Translations under genes and position numbers: made by a program
Assembly (NCBI RefSeq): GCF_029784135.1
Contig: NC_073746.1
Span: 228,359,882 to 228,423,881 of the forward strand
Reading direction: 5' to 3'
Origin: Toxorhynchites rutilus septentrionalis
Taxonomy: Eukaryota; Arthropoda; Insecta; Diptera; Culicidae
DNA: 64,000 bases
The notes under the pieces: generated by a model
Told to the model about the DNA's origin: nothing
Seen by the model: the letters and a program-made list of their open reading frames with translations, nothing else
Databases searched by the model: none
Shown: one piece after another, positions 33,456-45,275 of the stretch
How positions within the stretch are numbered: the first letter of the stretch is position 1
Layout of the letters: every line of letters begins with the position of its first letter

Positions 33456-36201
33456 CAATTAGAAGATTCGAGTGTCGATATAATCTTAACGATAGGCGAT
33501 TACAACCTTCCCTTTGTGAGATGGCACTTCGATGAAGACGTGAACGGCTACTTACCATCTAATGCATCAACGGAACAAGAATTAGCTCTCACAGAGCCGA
33601 TGCTTGCCTGCGGGCTAATTCAAGTGAACTATTTTTCAAACGCAAATGATAGATTGCTTGATTTAGCATTCATCAGCGAGCCCGATGCTGTTAACCTTCT
33701 TGATCCATCAGCACCACTTATGGAGATAGACCAGCATCACAGGCCGTTCATCATCAAACTGGACGCTCAATGCAATTCGGTCACGCCTGATTACGAATCG
33801 TCTTCTTCTTCTTCTTCTTCTTCAATGGCACTAACGTTCCTAGAGGAACTTCGCCGTCTCAACGTAGTATTACTTGCGTCATTTTTATTTGTACTTAGTT
33901 GAGATTTCTATGCCAAATAACACGCCTTGAATGCATTCTGAGCGGCAAGCTCTAGAATACGCGTGATCACAGTGCAAGTCGGAGGAAATTTCTTTGACGA
34001 AAAATTCCCCCGACCAGAATCGAATCGAACCCGAACACCCGGCATGTTAGTTATGACGCTAACCACTCGGCCAAGGGAGCACTAATCTTCTCCAAAATCG
34101 AATTTCAGGCTTTGTGACTACGGCTCATTAAACAACGACTTGTCTATTATCGACTGGCAACAAATTTTAACCGGAGACTCTGTGGATGTATTGGCTGATC
34201 GTTTCTATGCCAAATTATACGAAACCGTTTATGCACGGGTTCCTCTCCAACGACGCGTGGTGAGGCGCACTTCGTGGCAACCCTGGTGGAATTCTCAGCT
34301 ACGCAACTTACGGAATGTACTGCGTAAGTCGCGCAACCGTTATCTGAATACCCGAACAATCGACAGTAAAAATAGTCTCAGATTAATTGAACTGCAGTAT
34401 AACGAGCTTCTAAAGGTTAGCCACGAGGATTACGTCAAACGAACGTAAGCAAACCTGAAGCAAAACCCGTTGGAATTCTGGAAATTCGTAAAATCGCAGC
34501 GGTCTAGTAACCGTATTCCGGACACAGTGAAATTCAATGGAATCACTGCTAGTACTTCTCTTGAAGTTGCTAATCTGTTCGCGAAGTTCTTTAAGTCGGT
34601 CTACAACACGAATTCGCCACCATTGCTTCCAACGAGTTTCAGTCGCATACAGGAATATGACTTCAACATTACAACGCTGCAGTTCACACTAGACGAAGTC
34701 ACGAAAGTCTTGGATAACATTGATGCATCGAAAGGTCCTGGAGCAGATTCCTCCGTCCCTTTTGAAGTATTGTGCGAGATCGCTTGCTGCACCGATTTCC
34801 TGTCTGTATAACCGTTCGATGAGCGAAAGATCCTTCCCCAGCGTGTGGAAGATAGCCACGATTGTTCCAATACACAAAGCAGGAAATCGAAATCAAGTTG
34901 AGAACTACCGTGGAGTATCGCTTCTCTGCAGCTTGAGCAAAGTTTTTGAAACTTTAGTCCATAACGCCCTTTACAACGTGGTTCATCCTGTAATATCTGA
35001 GTTTCAACACGGGTTTGTCCAGCACCGATCTACTACCACAAATCTGATGTGCTATACCAATACGTTGTTCCGTGAGATCGAATCCCGTAGGCAGATCGAT
35101 TCCATCTACGTTGATTTTTCGAAAGCATTAGACACCGTGCCACACCAATATGCGATCGGAAAATTAAAAGCCATGGGATTTCCAACTTGGCTGGTTGAGT
35201 GGATTTTATCTTACTTAATAGACCGTCAGTTCTCCGTATCGATTAACTTCACGCGTTCTTCAACTTTCAAAACCACATCTGGAGTACCACAAGGAAGCGT
35301 GCTTGGACCGCTGTTGTTTGTTCTTTTCGTCAATGACTTGTGTCCCCGTTTGTCATCTTTTAAACAAATGTTTGCTGACGACCTGAAGATTTTCCGCGTT
35401 ATTAAGACTGCACTCGATTGCCTCGCTCTACAAAAAGACATCGACGAACTGCTACTGTGGTGCAGTGAAAACGGTATGAGCGTCAATATTAACAAATGCA
35501 AGGTGATTTCATTTTCCCGAAGAAACACCATCATCGAACATCAATACGCTATCGGATCTTCCCCACTAGAGCGCGTTACCTCGATTTGTGATCTTGGTGT
35601 CACGTTTGACTCCAAGATTAGATTTAATGAACACGTCGCACTCATCACAGTCAAAGCCTCTACTATTCTTGGTTTCATTCGACGCTTCACTTGGCAATCT
35701 ACCGACATCTACGCACAGAAAGCATTATTCTGCAGCCTGATTCGTAGTGGCTTAGAATACGCGGCCCCTGTTTGGGCACCTTATCACGTATCCATGGTCG
35801 TCAGAATTGAAAGAATACAGAAGCGCTTTATTCGATTCGCTTTACGAAACCTACCATGGAATGACTCGTCAAATCTGCCTGATTACCCTGCCCGCTGCAT
35901 GTTAATCAAAATGGAAACATTAAATGCCAGGCGCAGAGCAATTCAGCAACTAATGGTCTTTGACATTCTACGTGGCAACATTGACTGTCCTCAACTCTTG
36001 CAGGACATTCCTCTATACGTGCCCCCACGACAACTGAGGAACTCACAAATTGTCGCTGTCCCCGCACACCGGACCGGTTACGGTTACTTTAACCCTTTCG
36101 ACACAGCTCTCCGTGCTTTTAACGATATTAATGACTGTTTTGACTATGAAATCAATCGATGCGTGTTTAAAAATAGAATTAAGATTTTTAGGAGTAATTA
36201 G
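33456..36201 (+). pseudogene. CR1/L2-like non-LTR retrotransposon, 5'-truncated
   Basis: It starts within the endonuclease domain (TIGDYNLPFVRWHF ... DLAFISEPD ... IDQHHRPF). A SINE at 33796-34085 splits it, and an in-frame TAA sits at 34446. A frameshift near 34745 precedes a long intact RT frame to 36201, with YRGVSLLCSLSKVFE, VDFSKALDTVPH, GVPQGSVLGPLLFVLFVNDL and the catalytic FADD near 35369. The C-terminal domain has IQKRFIRFALRNLPWND. There is no RNase H. Clade assignment rests on the RT signature words and is approximate. A second fragment of the same group lies at 43540. Confidence 0.85.
33796..34085 (-). mobile_element. Feilai-like tRNA-derived SINE
   Basis: On the minus strand the head reads ccttggccgagtggttagcg (box A) and gggttcgattcga (box B). 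The 3' end is an (AAG)n tract, seen as TCTTCTTC at 33801-33822. This matches the layout of Feilai-type SINEs known from Aedes. It interrupts the LINE between its endonuclease and RT regions. A clear target duplication was not found. Confidence 0.78.
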
Positions 36202-38166
36202 TAGTCATTCAACAATATTATAAAATAGGAAAAAGGTCACTTGTCCAAAAAAGTTACTCCTTTACTAGCGTCGATGCCACAGACAGAAAGTGGTAAAAAA
36301 GTGACACACGTCCCCTTCGTACCAACACGAAAGGTGAAGCTAGAGAGAATCGCAAAGTCGTAGTGTTGATGTTTTCGGAGAAATGAACGAATTATTAATT
36401 TCTCGGTCTGTGAGACCAGTGCGCGAAAAAAATGAAAATCTAAAAATTGAACATTTGACGAAAGTAAGAATGTTTGCATCAATCGATTGGGATATCTCTA
36501 ATCATCTATCACGATAATATTTTTTTTAAATGTTCTACATTATCTAAACGAAAATCCCCGTTTTGATCCAATTGTGCTGCGAAGAAGCAGCACTATAAAT
36601 ACTATCTCTGCTAATGCAAATCATCAGTTTATTATTTGCTATCGTGCTGAATGGAACTGCAACGTTTCCTCAGTTGAGTCTCGGCTTAAAATATTACTTT
36701 ACGACTTTCACACTGTATTTTCGAAGGCTACAAGACTGTATGTTATGCTTTGTAATTGTTTGTTTTGTCGATATGAATTTTTAATTTTTATATACGCTCC
36801 CCTCAATGGATGATTTCGAGGTCGGGTTCATGTAAATTCATGGACTCGCGATATACAGTCGGCTTATATTTGTTCGAAAATAATTCGCTGCGTGAAATAA
36901 TTCTGAAAAGTGTATTTAGTTGAATTCTGAAAAAAATCCAAAGGCAAGCGAATTGAATTAAATAATTTCGTAGCCCAAGGTCTTGAACACCACCATGTAA
37001 TTTTTTTTTATTAAAATGTAGGGGAAGGGTGGTGAAGACGGACACCTTGAGTAAACGTTGATTTTTTCGTGAATTTGACAAAAACTATAACTATAGCTAT
37101 CGCACCACAAATTGATAGTCTAGGTCTCTCTTTATAATGAAATTTGTTTTTGAGGCATAAATTTAGCAAAATGAATGTGTGCGGCATCTTTGAAAAAATA
37201 AGAATGAGTCGAGAAAGACGGACACTTGATGGGAAAGATGAACAATAACTGAAAACTCATGTTTATGTACTCGATAAGTTTTGGAGATTTTCATATAACT
37301 GATGCTGAACTGATGGTAGAACACTCACGTAACGAAAATACCCCAGAAAATTACTCGATAACAATGAGAACCAAATTTTCTGCAGACAAAAATTTACATC
37401 GAGTTGTTCTTTGTAGTTTCTTTCCCGAATTTCCTCTATATATTTACTATAGCTACGTGACTACTTTCAACATCGCCGACAAATTCTGCTCATACTATAC
37501 TAAAAACTTGAAGTTATATTTGGTATACATATATCACAACAAATTTCATCAAAAATACTGAGATGAAAATATGTTTTTACACCAAAAAACAAAGATTTTA
37601 TGATGACATCCCATAATTTATCAAGTTCACGAGCGGAACGGCGATAATTGTGGAGAAAATCTTACTTGTGGATTTGTTGACATGAGGTGCAATTTCTTGA
37701 ACTCTACATGCTATTCAATCAAATTCCTCGAAAGTAGGGTCAGCATGATAAAAAGGTATTAACATTAATAAACATAACCGATATCGGCTTGCCATGGAGA
37801 GGATACCCAAACAAACCCCGCACTGGATCGCGTTACGAAGCGCATAATTTACCTTATAGACTTGGAACGCGCCGCTTCAGCGCTTGCAGGAGAAACTCGT
37901 GTAATGCAATAAAGAATGTTCGCTGCATGCATGGAACGCAGCCGGTTGGTCGGCAAATGTTTTGTTCCGAGAGACCCAAAAGCGACCGCAAGCATGAACC
38001 CAACGCTTGGAGTAATTGCATGGCTAACTGTGATAATGTACATGAAATATGCTTAACAACAATCTAACTCAGTTCGATGTTCCCTTTTTTTATTACTGGA
38101 TCTGGGATAGATGTGTATGTGTGTGTGTTTGTGTATGACTGTGAGTCACTGTACGTTATCATCCAG
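36202..38166. other. Intergenic with old repeat fragments
   Basis: No supported gene. The part at 36574-36830 resembles 42600-43155. A sequence with ggggaagggtggtgaagacggacacc wording at 37020 resembles one end of the MITE at 54230, but no partner end was found. Frames at 37259-37561 and 37789-38067 show no domains. Confidence 0.4.
36574..36830 (+). repeat. Diverged dispersed repeat, copy 1
   Basis: Shared ordered words with 42600-43155 include gaagcagcac, atttgctatcgtgctgaa, ggctacaagact and atggatgatttcg. Similarity is moderate and broken by gaps, so this is an old, unclassified repeat. Confidence 0.45.
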
Positions 38167-38529
38167 GTTTTAGTTCAAGTGGAGCAACTGGACCGGTTAC
38201 ATATCTGTACCATCCTTTTGCGCCGTCTCGGGGATGTGAGATTGGTGATCTCTTGGTGATCTGCCGGGGTGAAGAATGCCGCCGATTCCACGCCATGGGT
38301 CCTCCTGGCGCTCCGAGGCCACAGCAGTGGTAAACGATTAAACTCATGTTTTATTTACATTACATCTACATGCACATGCGTTCCAGGAGAATCGGTTCAG
38401 CACTGCGGTGACCATCGAACAGCTGGGTCCAAGCGATCAGAGTGTGCACTGGCTCTCGTTTCGTCGTTTGGGCCCCAGCAATATGGCCCACAAGTGGAGC
38501 GAGATTAGTCCGGTTTCAGTGCATAGCAC
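38167..38529 (+). other. Possible spliced exon pair of an unidentified gene
   Basis: After atcatccag at 38166, one frame stays open to the donor GTAAAC at 38330 and reads GPVTYLYHPFAPSRGCEIGD then ICRGEECRRFHAMGPPG. After ggttcag at 38401, a compatible frame reads TAVTIEQLGPSDQSVHWLSF and continues to a TAA after HSTHY. The composition looks protein-like, with paired Cys, but I do not recognise the family, there is no upstream exon I can attach, and the second acceptor is weak. It may be the end of an unannotated gene, a pseudogene or chance. Confidence 0.28.
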
Positions 38530-39880
38530 GCACTACTAACAGCCATCATTCGTTTCGGTGCAACATCAGTCGCCACGGGACAACTTCTGGTACGGAGTCG
38601 GGAAGTGTGGACTTTAGTTCCAAATTGGGATCACTGTGTTCAATGTTGGTAAGGAAATTGGTTCACTATTGAACAATGACTTCATAGACTCCACAATTAT
38701 TAACCAGTTCTTTGAATGCAAAGAATTTTTGAATTGTTTGCATATCTATCGACAGACTGAAAGATAAGGTTCCCATCATCGCAAAAATCCTGTACAACTC
38801 AATATGACTGTTTGAAAATTATGAATCAAATACCAACTTTTGGAGGTGTTATATTTTCGTAGAAACCCTCCAAACCATCCCATCGCGCATGAAATTCAAA
38901 TTTGCGTTCCACTCTCAGCTTATGGAGGCTTGCAAATATTGCCGAAAGCGATCCGAACTTGACTGGAAATTGAATTGTTTATTATCGCGAAAATGTGTTC
39001 CTTGGTTCTCGGTTTTGTTTGCACACGTATATCTGCCCCGGCTTTATATAGGAAAGGCAAACAGAAGATAAATGTGATTAGTAATAAGCGTTCCCTCTTC
39101 TCGGGGGGGAAAAATCTATTTAACTCCACGATGGGATAAAAACTACCCAGGGAAGCGTCGGAGGTGCATTTTCAGTGCAGTTATTGAATTGTACCGTCGT
39201 TTCACTTATCTCTGCAGCTTTCTTTGCGGTTAATTAAGCCCGAGATAAATCCATACGCTCGAGGCGCACATAGTCGGAACGAGAACAGTTACACGTGAGA
39301 GGCGGCGGAATGATTTTTTTTCAAATTGCGGCGCATTCCAAGGATTTAAGAATGTTCCGGTCATTGTTCGATAAATGGTTCGACGATAAAAATTTCCTGT
39401 GTTTCCTATTCCTCCATTTTAAATCTCAAAAAGTATCTTCAGTCAATATTCAAACAAATTCCAACAAGATAGTCAACCATTAATTTCATATGAGGTACTT
39501 TCAGTCTTAATCTCCTATCATACATGAATTTATAGCCTGCTATTAGAACGATTCTTGGGATTGTGGTACAACAATAAAATACAATATCATCAAATTGTGA
39601 AATCCTGCAACTTTATACTAAGACTCGTAACATAACAATCACAAAATATACACACCTGGTAAATGAAAATCTGAAAATTGAACATTATATATATGAAAAT
39701 TATGAAAGACTTCGAACGGTTATAAGTTGGCTAATTCTCGATAGATCGCAGAGATGTGCGAATCCATCCATTGGAAATATGTCTATATGTCTATTGTAAT
39801 ATAGAAAATTATAATTTTGTTGAAACAAACTATTTAGCACTAAACGATAATTTTACGTTCTGATTGGACCGAAACGATCA
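38530..39880. other. Intergenic, no gene seen
   Basis: AT-rich with no recognised element. The 60-codon frame at 38889 has no support. Confidence 0.45.
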
Positions 39881-39918
39881 ACTAACGTAGCAGCGAGGTA
39901 CAATTTTATTCCATCAAT

Positions 39919-40725
39919 ATGTTTACATATGAAAATTTCCGTGCCTCTTTCAAACTCAAAGATCCTTGTTCCGTGTATGTTGCAGAAATGGGTGCGATAT
40001 ACTATGCTCTAGGGATCATTGAAACATTACCCATCGACCATTATTTAATTTTTTCAGACAGTCTCAGCTCAATAGAGGCAATCCGCTCAATGAAAGTTGA
40101 TAAACGCTCATCTTATTTCCTAACAAGAATAAGACATCTATTGAGTGTTTTGGTCGAAAAATTATTCAAGATTACGTTAGCATGGGTTCCCTCTCATTGC
40201 TCGATTCCAGTGAATGAGAAAGCGGACTCGCTAGCTAAGGTGGGTGCTTCAGAAGGCACACTTTTTGAAAGGAAAATTGCCTATAATGAATTTTTTCAGA
40301 TTCCTCGTCAGTACACATTCGTTAGTCGGCAGCGCATGTGGAGTGAAGATGAGTTCGGTCGTTGGTTACACACGATTATCCCTAAGGTCTCGACGAGTGC
40401 TTGGTTTGAGGGATTGAATGTAGGTCGTGATTTCATTCGCGTGATATCTCGGCTCATGTCCAATCACTACAACCAAAACGCGCATCTCTATCGCATTGGG
40501 CTCGCAGCAAACAATCTTTGTGATTGTGGCGATGGCTACCACGACATCGAGCATATTGTCTGGTCGTGTATCCGGTTCCATGCTGTTCGCTCTCAGCTCT
40601 CTAGAGCACTGAGAGCAAAAGGCAGACAATCGGATATCCCCGTCCGGGATATCTTAGGAAACCGTGATCCTGATCTTCTGCTTCATCTATACCTGTTCCT
40701 CAGAAACGCCGATGTCAACGTTTAA
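39919..40725 (+). pseudogene. RNase H and C-terminal zinc region of an I/LOA-like LINE
   Basis: The frame is open for about 268 codons. It shows an RNase H with AEMGAIYYAL (Glu), LIFSDSLSSIEA (Asp), ITLAWVPSHC and NEKADSLAKVG (Asp). A C-terminal His/Cys region follows: NHYNQNAHLYRIGL, CDCGDGYHDIEHIVWSC. This order is typical of non-LTR retrotransposons with an RNase H after the RT (I, LOA and R1-like groups). The endonuclease and RT are missing, so the copy is 5'-truncated, as dead-on-arrival LINE copies usually are. The part that remains has no breaks, which suggests a young insertion. Confidence 0.82.
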
Positions 40726-40922
40726 TGATGTTTCCTTCGTTGTGTCCCTGTTTCATATCCCTCCTATCCGATCTATAAACTTTTACTTAGTCGCGGCAAT
40801 ACATACACACACTCTTTACAGATACACGGGCCAAAGGTTGTGCAGTCCACTGATGATTCAACAAGAGCCAAAGATTGTACCGATCATGACAACTCTACAC
40901 GAGCTGATGATTGCGCCGGCTA

Positions 40923-42224
40923 AGGACCGTATCGTTATTTATGGGTACGCCTTAGAGTCTCCGTCTGAAAAAGACTATAGCTTGTTTTGACAGCTGTTTA
41001 TTTTTCTCCTGTTGTTGACACAGTTAGCGTTCAGTTAGCATTGTTAAAAGATCGTTTTTTCCTAAAAGTGCAATCATGAGAGGGCTAACAGAAGAAAAAC
41101 GAAAATCCATTGTGACCAGATACTGCTCCGAAACAGGAATATCAATGAGAAAATTGGCGAAGGCGGAAGGAGTAAGCGTCCATGCGGTCCAAAACGCTAT
41201 CAAGCGATTTGGTATGTATAATACATTGAAGGATCTACCCGGTCGCGGCAGAAAACCTGGGCCATCCAAGCCAAACTTGGATAAAAAGATTTGCAGGCAA
41301 TTTGAAAGAAAAAAGGAATTATCGATACGGGATTGCGCAAAAAAGTGTGGAACATCAATTGGTATGGTTCAACGTGCCAAAGAACGTAACTCACTGAAGG
41401 CATATAGAAAGCAAAAATGTCCCAAACGCAGCCAAATTCAGGCAAGTTCCGTGAAAACCCGTGCCCGTAAGCTTTACGATGGGATTTTAAGCAAACGCGA
41501 ACTGTGCATCGTCATGGATGATGAAACCTACGTCAAACTGGACTACAAAACTCTTCCTGGGGCACAGTTTTACACTGTAAAGCAAGGAACAGATGTCCCG
41601 AACGCGGAGAAGTCAATTTTTTGCGAAAAATTCGGTAAGAAAGTGCTGGTTTGGCAAGCTGTTTGTCAATGTGGCATGAAATCATCTCCTTTCTTCACTC
41701 TCGGGAATATGAATGGTGAAATTTACCGGAAAGAATGTCTCCAAAAGCGTGTGTTACCGCTCATCCGAAAGCACACTGGTCCGACACTATTTTGGCCTGA
41801 TTTGGCATCATGCCACTATGCACGTTTGACCTTGGATTGGTATCGCGAGAATAATGTCGATTTTGTGGAAAAGGAGATGAATCCTCCAAATTGTCCGCAA
41901 ATAAGACCTATTGAAAAATTTTGGGCTTTGATGAAGGGACGACTGCGGAAGAAGGACAAGGCAGCCGATGACCTTGAGCAGTTCAAAAAGGATTGGATAA
42001 ATGTGAGCAAACAAGTCGATGAGACGGTTGTCCAGAACCTAATGAGGGACATCAAGAAGCAGGTGCGATCATTGGCGCGAAAATCAGAATCTTGATTATT
42101 TTTTACTGTTACTCCTTTCTTTCATTCATAAGATACAATATTTTGATATCAGAACTGAAAAATAAATGCAATATTTGAAATAAAGCTGTGTTTTGAGCGT
42201 ACCCATAATTAACGATACGGTCCT
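40923..42224 (+). mobile_element. Complete ITmD37E mariner-like transposon
   Basis: The element is 1302 bp with 28-bp terminal inverted repeats beginning AGGACCGTATCGTTA, one mismatch between the ends. TA duplications lie at 40921-40922 and 42225-42226. It contains one uninterrupted transposase gene. All parts needed for autonomous movement appear present. It sits in the 3' UTR of the LINE. Confidence 0.95.
41076..42095 (+). CDS. DD37E Tc1/mariner-superfamily transposase, intact
   Basis: This 339-residue enzyme would bind the terminal repeats and cut and paste the element into TA sites in the nucleus. The N-terminus has two helix-turn-helix regions (about residues 5-45, MRKLAKAEGVSVHAVQNAIK, and about 70-110, IRDCAKKCGTSIGMVQRAK), separated by the basic GRGRKPG linker, an AT-hook-like GRPR equivalent. 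The catalytic triad is Asp149 (VMDDETY), Asp242 (FWPDLASCHYA) and Glu280 (QIRPIEKFWA). There are 37 residues between the last two, the spacing that defines the ITmD37E family of mosquitoes. ATG and TGA are clear, no frame breaks are seen, and AATAAA follows near 42160. Full length for the family. Confidence 0.94.
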   Translation: MRGLTEEKRKSIVTRYCSETGISMRKLAKAEGVSVHAVQNAIKRFGMYNTLKDLPGRGRKPGPSKPNLDKKICRQFERKKELSIRDCAKKCGTSIGMVQRAKERNSLKAYRKQKCPKRSQIQASSVKTRARKLYDGILSKRELCIVMDDETYVKLDYKTLPGAQFYTVKQGTDVPNAEKSIFCEKFGKKVLVWQAVCQCGMKSSPFFTLGNMNGEIYRKECLQKRVLPLIRKHTGPTLFWPDLASCHYARLTLDWYRENNVDFVEKEMNPPNCPQIRPIEKFWALMKGRLRKKDKAADDLEQFKKDWINVSKQVDETVVQNLMRDIKKQVRSLARKSES

Positions 42225-42599
42225 TAGTGACCATTCTATACTGGATTCCTCGAGAAGACGCACCACGCTAGATATGGGGTACAGACTAGGGGGCGTTGCT
42301 GATTAATGGTCAGCTGCATCCCAATAGGAAGTATCCCGTGTCGGGCACACGTACAGAGCATTGGAGACAGCAACATCCCAATTACGAGAACAATTGTAAT
42401 ACTAACCTCGAGCCGACCGCGAGTAATCGGTTACATATTACTAACATAGATAATAAGAAAAACTGTCAAAATATGGAACTCCCGGCCCCGTCAGGCTAAC
42501 GCCATATGAGCCTTGATAAAAATATATATTTTGGAAAAAAAATATGTTTACAAAACAATCGTAGCTAACCATCATGCATTATTCAATCCAAGTCAAAAA

Positions 42600-43155
42600 G
42601 TAAAAAGAGGCAGCACAACAAATACGTTCTCTGCCGTGACAAATAGTCAGTATTTGATCTGTTATCGTGTTGAACGAACATGCGAGGTTGTTTGCTTCGG
42701 AATGTATTTTCAGAGTAAGCACTAATCATGATCAGTGCAGAGCTTGCACTGATAAGTAGAAGTAAAGCCGAAGGTAAATGTTTAGTTGGAATTTCGCCCC
42801 AGGTACCGGAGAATAGAAAAAAAAACATTCGCATGCTAGTCTCGCTTCTGCTAGTGAGCATATATGAATCTCAGCATTGGTTAAGGTTAAAGTCGGGATT
42901 TTGAAGATTACCTGAACGGCAAACTACACCAACCCGTTGCCTGTCAGATATAATACAACGCATCTCGGCATGTCATGCCGTGAAACTTATATATTTTTGC
43001 GCCGCAAGCTACATGTCGCTTCAAAGTTAAAAATTTTCTCAATTGAATTTCGGCTGACTTTTTAAAGACTACAAGACTCTTGGTTTTGAACTTTTGATTG
43101 TGTTTGTGTGTCGGTGTGAATCTTTTTTGTGATATGGGCTGACTTCAACGGACGA
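42600..43155 (+). repeat. Diverged dispersed repeat, copy 2
   Basis: Aligns in patches with 36574-36830 (see that entry) and is longer here because of an interior stretch not present in the other copy. Class unknown. Confidence 0.45.
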
Positions 43156-43186
43156 TTTCGTGGCCTCAAACGCTTTCCGCAAAAAT

Positions 43187-43318
43187 TTTTTTTTCTCTAT
43201 TATAGTGACTTTCAACACATTTCGGCTGGTTCGTCACTTTTACATCCATTTACTCGTGATCTCTGCGTGAGAGGTATGGATGTTACCACTACGCCAGATC
43301 GGCTCCCGCATTCCGTCC
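43187..43318 (-). mobile_element. tRNA-derived SINE, copy B
   Basis: The same family as 791-943, sharing the T-run, tattatagtgactttcaaca and ctggttcgtcact on the plus strand. The head region has ggatgttaccactacgccag, whose complement is a box A-like ggcgtagtggtaacatcc. An internal part around box B is deleted relative to copies A and C. Confidence 0.62.
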
Positions 43319-43539
43319 AAGAATAATTCACTGTTGAAAAAAAATCCGATGAAGAGTTAATTTAATTTCATTGTTTGTTTATTGGACTATAGGCTGTAAG
43401 CCCGTTACCCTTCTTAAAATTAAATATGGCGACATACATACTTATACAGTTAGTTTCTTAAAAATAATATTAGTTTTCTTCAAATTTCTTCTGGTGGCAT
43501 ACATAAAGAAACCATAATTTGCTTCATGTTGAAACTCAC

Positions 43540-44190
43540 GCATGAAACTAGTTGACGGTTCGGGCTGGATGCAGTTTCTGTACCTCAGAGTGGATCATGA
43601 ACCCTCTGGCTACGTAGAAACTATCCGTGATCTAGGGGTCACGGTTGAGCAAACTCCGGTTCAACGAATATGTAAGCGCGACAACCGCAAAGGCCTTTGC
43701 AGCCCTTGGGTTTATCCGACGCAATGCAAGTGGCTTCACCGATACATATGTTCTTAAGACACTATACTGTTCGATTGTCCGCAGCATCATGGAGTATGCT
43801 GCTCCCGTATGGTCACCTTATCATGCAGTCCAGAGTATTCAGATGGAAAGGGTTCAACGCAGTTTCATTCGGTATGTGCTTCGACAACTTCCGTGGAATG
43901 ATCCAACAAATTTACTGAACTATCAAAATCGCTGCAGACTCATTCACCTTGAAACTCTAGTCGATAGACGCAACAAACTTCAGAGACTGTTTGTATTTGA
44001 CCTCATCGTTGGAAACATAAACTACCTTTCCGTCAACTTCGTGAGCGTGATTTATTTGTAGTTAACCGTCATAGAACAACGTATGGGTACAACAATCCTT
44101 TTGTTAGATCGTTCAATGATGCAAGTGCTGTTTTTGATTTTAATTTGTCTGAATACGTGTTCAAAACTAGATTAAGAAACTTAGACTAAG
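43540..44190 (+). pseudogene. CR1/L2-like LINE fragment (RT C-terminal part)
   Basis: Translation gives TIRDLGVTV, then after a frame break SKLRFNEYVSATTAKAFAAL, SIMEYAAPVWSPYHAV, QRSFIRYVLRQLPWND and later TYGYNNPFVRSFNDAS. These align in order with the C-terminal domain of the LINE at 33456-36201. At least two frame breaks occur. The RT catalytic core and endonuclease are absent. An old 5'-truncated copy of a sister family. Confidence 0.8.
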
Positions 44191-45275
44191 ATTCAATCTG
44201 TGGAGTTTTTAAAACTCGTGACCAAGTAAATAAATAGTCGATAAGAGAAACGAGGCTGGTATTTGAAACGAGGCTGGCTAAGAGAAACGAGGCGGTCGTA
44301 GAAACACAGGCTTCTGACTCGTCCGCTCAGTTAATTGCAAAATTGTCTTATATCCATGATATTGTGTTCACTGCGTCTGCTCCAGGTTTACTAAACAGCA
44401 GAGATCTGCATATGTTGGCAGGTGTGCTCCTCTTCATTCAAAATTTCTCAGCGCAAACTTTAGGAACCTTTTTTGGGCATATTCTAGCCTTTAAATTTGA
44501 AAATCTGCGGTCGCTACGCCAAACTCACAATGCCGAGTTTGTACCATACAAGGCTGGTATAGATTTTTCAAATTGCATGCGTATCGATGATTGCATGCCC
44601 TAAGCTACTTTGACTATTCGCTCTCAGTAGTAATTAACTAACTATACTCTCCTTGTAGAGGTAATAACGAAGCATTTACTGGGTCCTCAGTCCGCTCAGT
44701 TGAGGAATCCCCCAAAACTGACCAAATCCTGCTGAAACAAATGACTGACATCGAAGTATTCCACGGGAAGGAAATCACATCATCCGCATATATGATCGGT
44801 GTTCTGCTAGAACGAACCATGCGGCAAAAACATTATTTTGAAATATTTCAATTTGAAGTTTGAGCTCCCACTTATCGACCGTGGCTAAGTAAATCTATCA
44901 TTTCATCGTTCACGTGTTACAAACAGGATGTCTTCAAAGCACTGATGTTAGAAAATCTGTAAAATAACACATATACACTGTGTTTCATAACTATAGAACC
45001 ACTCCATTTTTCTGAGTTTCCAGAGATATGTAAGAAATCGGTTGAATTAAAGTACCGTCGATGGGGGTTCACCTCCATTTTGTTTTCGTAATTATTGATT
45101 GTAATCGTTTTTTGTTGTTTTCATAGTCTAGGGCGCTATATTTTTTATATTTTTTCTTGAAAGCTGAGGATATCTCGATATCAGAGATGCTATTTTTTCG
45201 TTTTTAAGATATGATTTTCTAAAGTAAACCGATGTTTCGAAAAAACAATTTTTTCACCTTTTTCCATTACAGACA
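44191..45275. other. Intergenic, leading into satellite-like DNA
   Basis: Short repeats of gagaaacgaggctgg occur near 44240-44300. From about 44990 the sequence already resembles parts of the duplicated unit that follows (gggcgctatattttttatat), so the repeated domain may extend leftwards. Confidence 0.45.

Larger units (their letters stand above)
40726..42525 (+). mobile_element. 3' UTR of the RNase H-bearing LINE, split by a transposon
   Basis: Sequence after the LINE stop continues to 40920, is interrupted by the DD37E element (40923-42224) and resumes at 42227, with a CCCGGCCCCGTCAGGC region and ending near tgataaaaatatatattttg. The end point is approximate. Continuity across the insertion is inferred from the TA duplication. 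Confidence 0.6.
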
